From: a virus
Strand: one strand, 5' to 3'
Length of the DNA stretch: 42,192 nucleotides
Virus record (IMG/VR): IMGVR_UViG_3300047673_000112
Span: 1-42,192 of that record
The notes beneath the pieces are model-generated. The model had not been told where the DNA came from. It saw nothing but the letters and a program-made list of their open reading frames with translations, and searched no databases. This document shows positions 38,107 through 42,192 of the stretch, in pieces (the stretch's first letter is position 1; every line of letters begins with the position of its first letter). Both the position numbers and the translations under genes were made by a program.

Positions 38107-38127
38107 ACCACCTTTGAAAGGGGCCTC

Positions 38128-39759
38128 ATGGGCTTGCCCAACACTAATCAGTCGTGGCCCCCGCCGCAGCTCGTCCGGATCCTCCCGAACATGGGGGTCT
38201 GGGCGGCATGGTACTCAGGGGACACGGACCAGCTCTCCAGCGTTTATGGTGGGGCGACCGGTTCGGATCCGAGTGCTACGGGGTTCTTTGCGTCCGATCA
38301 TGGCGGGTTCCGCGCGACCGTGGGCCGTGCGTTGACGCGCTGGTTCTGGGGTGAGGCGTCCCGTGGTCCTGACCGGCGGGTGAAGCTCCACGTGCCCATC
38401 GCAGCCGAGTTGTGCCAAGCCAGTGCGGACCTGTTGTTCGGTGACACGATCACCATCACCTCGGACAACAAGGACGCACAGGCGCGGCTGGACGAGTTGG
38501 TCGATGACCACTTCCACGCCGAACTGACCGGCGCCGCCGACGTGTGCGCCGCCCTCGGCGGGGTGTACCTGCGTGTCGGGTGGGACCCCAAGACCCGCCC
38601 CGACGCCCCGTTCCTCACCCACGTCGACGCGGACCAGGCGATCCCCGAGTTCTCGTGGGGCGTGCTGACGGCGGTGACGTTCTGGCAGGTCGTCGCTAGG
38701 GACGGCAAGCGCGTATACCGGCACCTCGAACGGCACGAAACCGACGACAACGGTACGGGCATCATCCTCCACGGCCTGTATGAGGGCGAGGAGGACAAAC
38801 TCGGCCACCCGGTCCCGCTGACTGAGCAGCCGGCGACCGCGCCGCTTGCCCAGACTGTGGACGCGTTCGGGATCATCAGCAGCGAGACTCCCGGGCTGTG
38901 CGTGATTTACGTGCCGAACCAGACCCCGAACCGGCGCTGGCGCACCGACCCCCTCGGCAGGAATTTGGGCCGGTCGGACCTTGACGGTGTCGAACAGCTC
39001 ATGGACGCCCTTGACGAAACCATGACCTCCTGGATGCGTGACGTCCGGCTCGGCAAGGCCCGCATCATGGTCGCGAAGTCGCTGCTCAACAATGTGGGCA
39101 CGGGCCAGGGTTCGGCGTTCAACGCGGAGCAGGAAGCCTACGCGTCCGTGGAAATGCTCGGCAAGGCTGACGCGTCCCTGTCCGACATGATCGAACAGGT
39201 CCAGTTCAACATCCGGGTCCAGGAACACAAGGAAACCGCGGACGACCTCACCATGAAGATCGTCACCGCCGCAGGCTACTCCGCGGAGACGTTCGGGATG
39301 AAGGGCGCGGAGAAGGCTGTCAAGACCGCCACGGAGGTCGAGGCGCAGCAGCAACGCTCGCTGTTGACCCGTGACCGGAAGTGGCGTTTGTGGCGCCCGG
39401 CGCTTCAGGACGCGTTGGGGAAGCTCCTCACCGTCGACCGTGCCCTGTTCCATAACAACACGGTCCCGGACGGTGTCGACATTGACGCGGCCATCGCAGA
39501 GGGCGTGCAGGAGTCCATGCTGTCCCTCGCCCAGACCGTGCAGGCGCTCCGTGCCGCTGAGGCGGCCTCGGATGAGGTCATCGTCGGGATGCTCCACCCT
39601 GACTGGGACGACGAACAGATCAGCGCAGAAATCAAGCTGATCAACGCGCAGAAACCCGCCGCCCTCCCGGATCCGATGTTCATGCACCCGAGCGATGGGA
39701 TGACCAGTGACGGATCCGCAGACCCAGCAGCAGACGGAGTCGTTGCCGGTAACGGTTGA
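38128..39759 (+). CDS. portal protein
   Basis: A 543-residue protein with GAAAGG before its ATG. The N-terminal half includes VKLHVPIAAELCQASADLLFGD and AALGGVYLRVGWD, typical of SPP1-like portals; a long helical stem region with TMTSWMRDVRLGKARIMVAKS follows, and the C-terminus has an acidic/proline tail. The dodecameric portal forms the DNA gate. Placed between the terminase and MuF-like genes as expected; its last 53 bases overlap the next gene. Confidence 0.92.
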   Translation: MGLPNTNQSWPPPQLVRILPNMGVWAAWYSGDTDQLSSVYGGATGSDPSATGFFASDHGGFRATVGRALTRWFWGEASRGPDRRVKLHVPIAAELCQASADLLFGDTITITSDNKDAQARLDELVDDHFHAELTGAADVCAALGGVYLRVGWDPKTRPDAPFLTHVDADQAIPEFSWGVLTAVTFWQVVARDGKRVYRHLERHETDDNGTGIILHGLYEGEEDKLGHPVPLTEQPATAPLAQTVDAFGIISSETPGLCVIYVPNQTPNRRWRTDPLGRNLGRSDLDGVEQLMDALDETMTSWMRDVRLGKARIMVAKSLLNNVGTGQGSAFNAEQEAYASVEMLGKADASLSDMIEQVQFNIRVQEHKETADDLTMKIVTAAGYSAETFGMKGAEKAVKTATEVEAQQQRSLLTRDRKWRLWRPALQDALGKLLTVDRALFHNNTVPDGVDIDAAIAEGVQESMLSLAQTVQALRAAEAASDEVIVGMLHPDWDDEQISAEIKLINAQKPAALPDPMFMHPSDGMTSDGSADPAADGVVAGNG

Positions 39760-40870
39760 TGCCCTCGCCGCGTCCGTCGTGGTGGTGTACACGGACGCGG
39801 AACAGGGCCTGATCGTCCGGTCCGCGTCCATCGTCCGTGACGCGATCGCCGCAGGCCCGGGCAGTGTGCAGATGGCGACCCTGTACTCGGACCTCCGCAG
39901 GGAAGCCGACAAGACAGCCGCGCACGTGCAGGCGCAGGTGCAGGTCATGGCAAGGACGGTCGCGGACACGGCGGCACGGAACGGTAACGCCACAGCGGCC
40001 CGAGAGGTCAGGCGTTACGCGGACCGTTACGCCCTGTCCGGGAACGTCACCGACCTGCTCCCGCATGATGTGAACAGTGCCCGGCTGATGGGCCAGGATT
40101 TGGAGTCGCGGCTGTCCGCGGCGGCGCACCGCATTACCCGGTTCGCCGATGACGCCTACCGTGCCGCGACGGTGTCCGGTGCGACGGCTCAGATCCTCAC
40201 GGACTTGGGGAAGGCTACCCCGGCGGAGGCCCAGGCGCAGGCGTGGCGGGAACTCACCAGCCGCGGCGTCAAGGGCTTCACCGACAAGGCGGGGCGTGAG
40301 TGGAACCTCGCCACCTACGTCGAAATGGCGACCCGCACAGCCACCCAGCGGGCGTACAACGCCTCCCATCGGGAACGGCTGACCCTCGCCGGGATCACCT
40401 ACTTCACGATCAGCACGACGGGGCGTCCGTGCCCGTTGTGCGCCCCGTGGGAGGGCAAAGTGCTGGCGGACCGGGGCGAAGGTCATGTTACCGAACCCGA
40501 CGCGTCCAACGGCGAGCCCGTGACGTTCCATGTCGCGGCGACCATCGAAGACGCTACCGCCGCGGGGTTGTTCCACCCGAACTGCAAGCACACGCTGACG
40601 GCGTACCTGCCCGGCGTGACCGTGCTCAAACCCAACGCGTGGACCGCGGCGAACGAGCAGGACTACAAGAACACCCAGAAGCTCCGCGCCCTCGAACGGG
40701 CCGTCAGGGCGTCCAAACTCCAAGCCGCAGCCGCCCTCACACCCTTGGACAAGGCGCGCGCCATGCGCGACGTCAGGGCCGGGCAGGCACGCATCCGGGA
40801 CTTCACCGCACAGACCGGGCTCCTACGCCGGAACCGCCGGGAACAGATCGACCTCGGCAATAGACCGTAA
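39707..40870 (+). CDS. MuF-like minor capsid / head morphogenesis protein
   Basis: A 387-residue protein from GTG 39707, overlapping the portal by 53 bases. The N-terminal half is helical (DAIAAGPGSVQMATLYSDLRR). Near 238-295 are CPLCAPWEGKVL and FHPNCKHTLTAY, the hallmark of the SPP1 gp7/phage-minor-capsid-2 (MuF) domain. A basic helical C-terminus follows. A few copies enter the head with the portal. No protease motif is visible, so capsid cleavage by this protein is not claimed. Confidence 0.9.
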   Translation: MTDPQTQQQTESLPVTVDALAASVVVVYTDAEQGLIVRSASIVRDAIAAGPGSVQMATLYSDLRREADKTAAHVQAQVQVMARTVADTAARNGNATAAREVRRYADRYALSGNVTDLLPHDVNSARLMGQDLESRLSAAAHRITRFADDAYRAATVSGATAQILTDLGKATPAEAQAQAWRELTSRGVKGFTDKAGREWNLATYVEMATRTATQRAYNASHRERLTLAGITYFTISTTGRPCPLCAPWEGKVLADRGEGHVTEPDASNGEPVTFHVAATIEDATAAGLFHPNCKHTLTAYLPGVTVLKPNAWTAANEQDYKNTQKLRALERAVRASKLQAAAALTPLDKARAMRDVRAGQARIRDFTAQTGLLRRNRREQIDLGNRP

Positions 40871-40924
40871 CACCCGCCCCGCCTAGATGACGGGGCATCA
40901 TCCGACACGTCCCAGGAGGACATT

Positions 40925-41560
40925 GTGCCTGAAGCAGTAGAGAACGAAGCAGCAGCCGAAGCGACCACGGAAGCCGCGGCAGAGCAGACCGCCGAAGCGG
41001 CAGCGACCACAGAAGCCGCAGCCGAACCGAAGACCTACGACGAAAACTACGTCAAAGGCCTCCGCGACGAAGCAGCAGCGAACCGGGTCAAAGCCCGCGA
41101 CGCCGAAACCGCAGCCGAAGCCCGCATCAACAAGATCCTTGAAGCAGCCGGCATCAAAACCGCCGAGGAACCCCTCGACCCCGCCAAACTCACCGCCGAC
41201 CTGTCCGCCAAGGACCAGGCCATCCGTGCGCTCACCGTAGAGCGCGCCCTCGACAAGGCAGCCCGCAAAGCAGGCGCCGACGAAGACCTCCTCGACGCAG
41301 TCCTCACCCGCAAGGGCGCACTCGCCGAGCTGGACCCATCCTCCGCGGACTTCGCCCAGCAGCTCGACGCGCTGGTCAAAGCCGAAGTGGACGCAAACCC
41401 CAAACTCAAGGCAGTCCGGGCGACTGGTGCGAGCGGCATCGAACTCTCTGGTGGAACCGGGGAACAAGGCCAAATCACCGAGCAGCAGCTCAAAACCATG
41501 ACCCCCGAGCAGATCGTACAGGCCCAATCCAAGGGCCTGCTGCGGAACCTCCTCGGATAA
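40925..41560 (+). CDS. scaffolding protein
   Basis: A 211-residue protein from GTG 40925 with AGGAGG upstream. Ala/Glu/Thr-rich acidic start with repeated TTEAAAE units (about 1-35), a central coiled coil (VKGLRDEAAANRVKARDAET), and a basic C-terminal helix (QIVQAQSKGLLRNLL) for capsid contact. Composition, size and place directly before the capsid gene are standard for siphovirus scaffolds. A weak GCCCCG/CGGGGC hairpin lies upstream at 40876-40896. Confidence 0.88.
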   Translation: MPEAVENEAAAEATTEAAAEQTAEAAATTEAAAEPKTYDENYVKGLRDEAAANRVKARDAETAAEARINKILEAAGIKTAEEPLDPAKLTADLSAKDQAIRALTVERALDKAARKAGADEDLLDAVLTRKGALAELDPSSADFAQQLDALVKAEVDANPKLKAVRATGASGIELSGGTGEQGQITEQQLKTMTPEQIVQAQSKGLLRNLLG

Positions 41561-41578
41561 CCCAGAAAGAGACACCCT

Positions 41579-42192
41579 ATGTCTATCGTGAACTTTCGCC
41601 CAGAGATCTGGTCCGCCAACCTCCTGGTCGCCACCCGCAAAGCCCTCGTCTACGGCGACTGCATCAACCGCGACTACGAAGGTGAGATCAGCGCCGCGGG
41701 CGACACCGTACGCATCACGTCCATCGGTCGCCCCACGATCAGCAGCTACGTCCCGAACGTGACCACGATCAACCCGGAACAGGTCAACGACTCCCAGCGC
41801 ACCCTCGTTGTCGACCAGTCCAAGTTCTTCGCGTTCGCCGTCGATGACGTCGACGCACGCCAGGCCAAGGGCAACGTCATCCCCCAGTCGATGAACGAAG
41901 CCGCCTACGGGTTTGCCGACGTCATCGACCAGTTCATCGCCAACACCATGTACACCGGCATCCAGACCGCCAACCAGGTCGGTTCCATCACCATCGCCGC
42001 GGGCACCCCGTCTGACTTCTACGACAAGGTCCTTGTCCCGATGAAGATCAAACTGGACCTCGCGAACGTCCCCACCGAGGGCCGCTGGATCAACGTCCGC
42101 CCCGAAGCCCACGGCGCCCTGCTCCGTGACGCCCGCTTCGTGAAGGTCAACGAATCCGGCACCTCCGAAGGCCTCCGCAACGGTATGGTCGG
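41579..42192 (+). CDS. major capsid protein, N-terminal part (continues at position 1)
   Basis: The first 204 codons of the major capsid gene, reading MSIVNFRPEIWSANLLVATR and then KALVYGDCINRDYEGEI, a start shared by many actinophage capsid proteins of the P22-coat-like group. GAAAGAG precedes ATG 41579. Because 42066-42192 equals 1-127, the reading frame continues at the start of the window and gives 282 residues in all. It is truncated only by the cut of the circle. Confidence 0.93.
   Translation, partial: MSIVNFRPEIWSANLLVATRKALVYGDCINRDYEGEISAAGDTVRITSIGRPTISSYVPNVTTINPEQVNDSQRTLVVDQSKFFAFAVDDVDARQAKGNVIPQSMNEAAYGFADVIDQFIANTMYTGIQTANQVGSITIAAGTPSDFYDKVLVPMKIKLDLANVPTEGRWINVRPEAHGALLRDARFVKVNESGTSEGLRNGMV
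42066..42192. repeat. terminal direct repeat, copy 2 (identical to 1-127)
   Basis: Identical to 1-127; the overlap of a circular assembly. See copy 1. Confidence 0.95.

Noticed and set aside
38215-39993. A 592-residue open frame on the minus strand across the portal gene
   Set aside because: It mirrors a GC-rich coding gene with well-supported function. Its composition (Val/Arg/Gly-rich, no motif) is that of an antisense shadow.
1-42192. tRNA genes, CRISPR arrays, insertion sequences, toxin-antitoxin pairs
   Set aside because: No cloverleaf-like segment, no regular short direct repeat array, no transposase and no clear toxin were seen. The RHH gene is not followed by a recognisable toxin.
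42066-42192. Biological direct terminal repeat
   Set aside because: 127 bp within a coding gene, equal to a common assembly k-mer, fits a circular contig overlap better.

Overview
The window is the complete genome of a temperate, long-tailed (siphovirus-type) phage of a high-GC Gram-positive host, in circularised form. The last 127 bases (42066-42192) repeat the first 127 exactly, and the major capsid gene runs across the join, so the unique genome is 42,065 bp. GC-rich third codon positions, frequent GTG starts, ATGA/GTGA start-stop overlaps, and the sequence style of the capsid, tape-measure, DUF7455-like and RecT-like proteins suggest an actinobacterial host. I infer an Arthrobacter-like Micrococcaceae host, but cannot prove it from the sequence.

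Layout on the circle. (1) Packaging and head, 32.6-42.2 kb and then 0-2.6 kb: an HTH-metallophosphoesterase, a glycine/serine repeat fibre, a papain-like peptidase, small and large terminase, portal, MuF-like protein, scaffold, major capsid, and the head-tail connector set. (2) Tail, 2.9-12.0 kb: major tail protein with an Ig-like domain, two tail chaperones joined by a -1 frameshift at CCCAAAA, a 905-residue tape measure, distal tail protein and baseplate proteins. (3) Lysis and fibre, 12.1-15.5 kb: membrane/coiled-coil protein, amidase endolysin, holin and a receptor-binding fibre. (4) Control and lysogeny, 15.5-20.1 kb: an operator-rich intergenic region, a small rightward operon with a ribbon-helix-helix protein, leftward integrase, an ImmA-like metallopeptidase and a two-HTH repressor, divergent from a Cro-like gene. 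(5) Early/replication genes, 20.05-32.3 kb: tightly coupled small genes with a GIY-YIG protein, a RecE-like nuclease, RecT-like annealing protein, SSB, RusA resolvase, a DnaD-like protein and three different DNA methyltransferases with no restriction partner.

Two operator systems are visible. Three exact copies of TTATGCGAA lie in the repressor/Cro divergent region. There the two divergent genes share the same -35 to ATG distance (36 nt), the same first nine coding bases and no Shine-Dalgarno, which suggests leaderless transcripts. A second, asymmetric 17-bp motif (TNACACNNNGTTTCGTA) occurs eleven times in four intergenic regions near 15.7-16.1, 28.4 and 31.4 kb, often spaced 21-22 bp apart and overlapping the -35 of two strong-looking promoters. 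It looks like a dispersed operator regulon, comparable in idea to mycobacteriophage stoperators. What binds it is not known.

Other notable points are a promoter followed at once by a terminator (31.44-31.51 kb), two mutually exclusive hairpins ahead of the major tail gene, a perfect 20-residue repeat in the fibre upstream of the terminase, and an iteron-like/microsatellite segment beside the DnaD-like gene.
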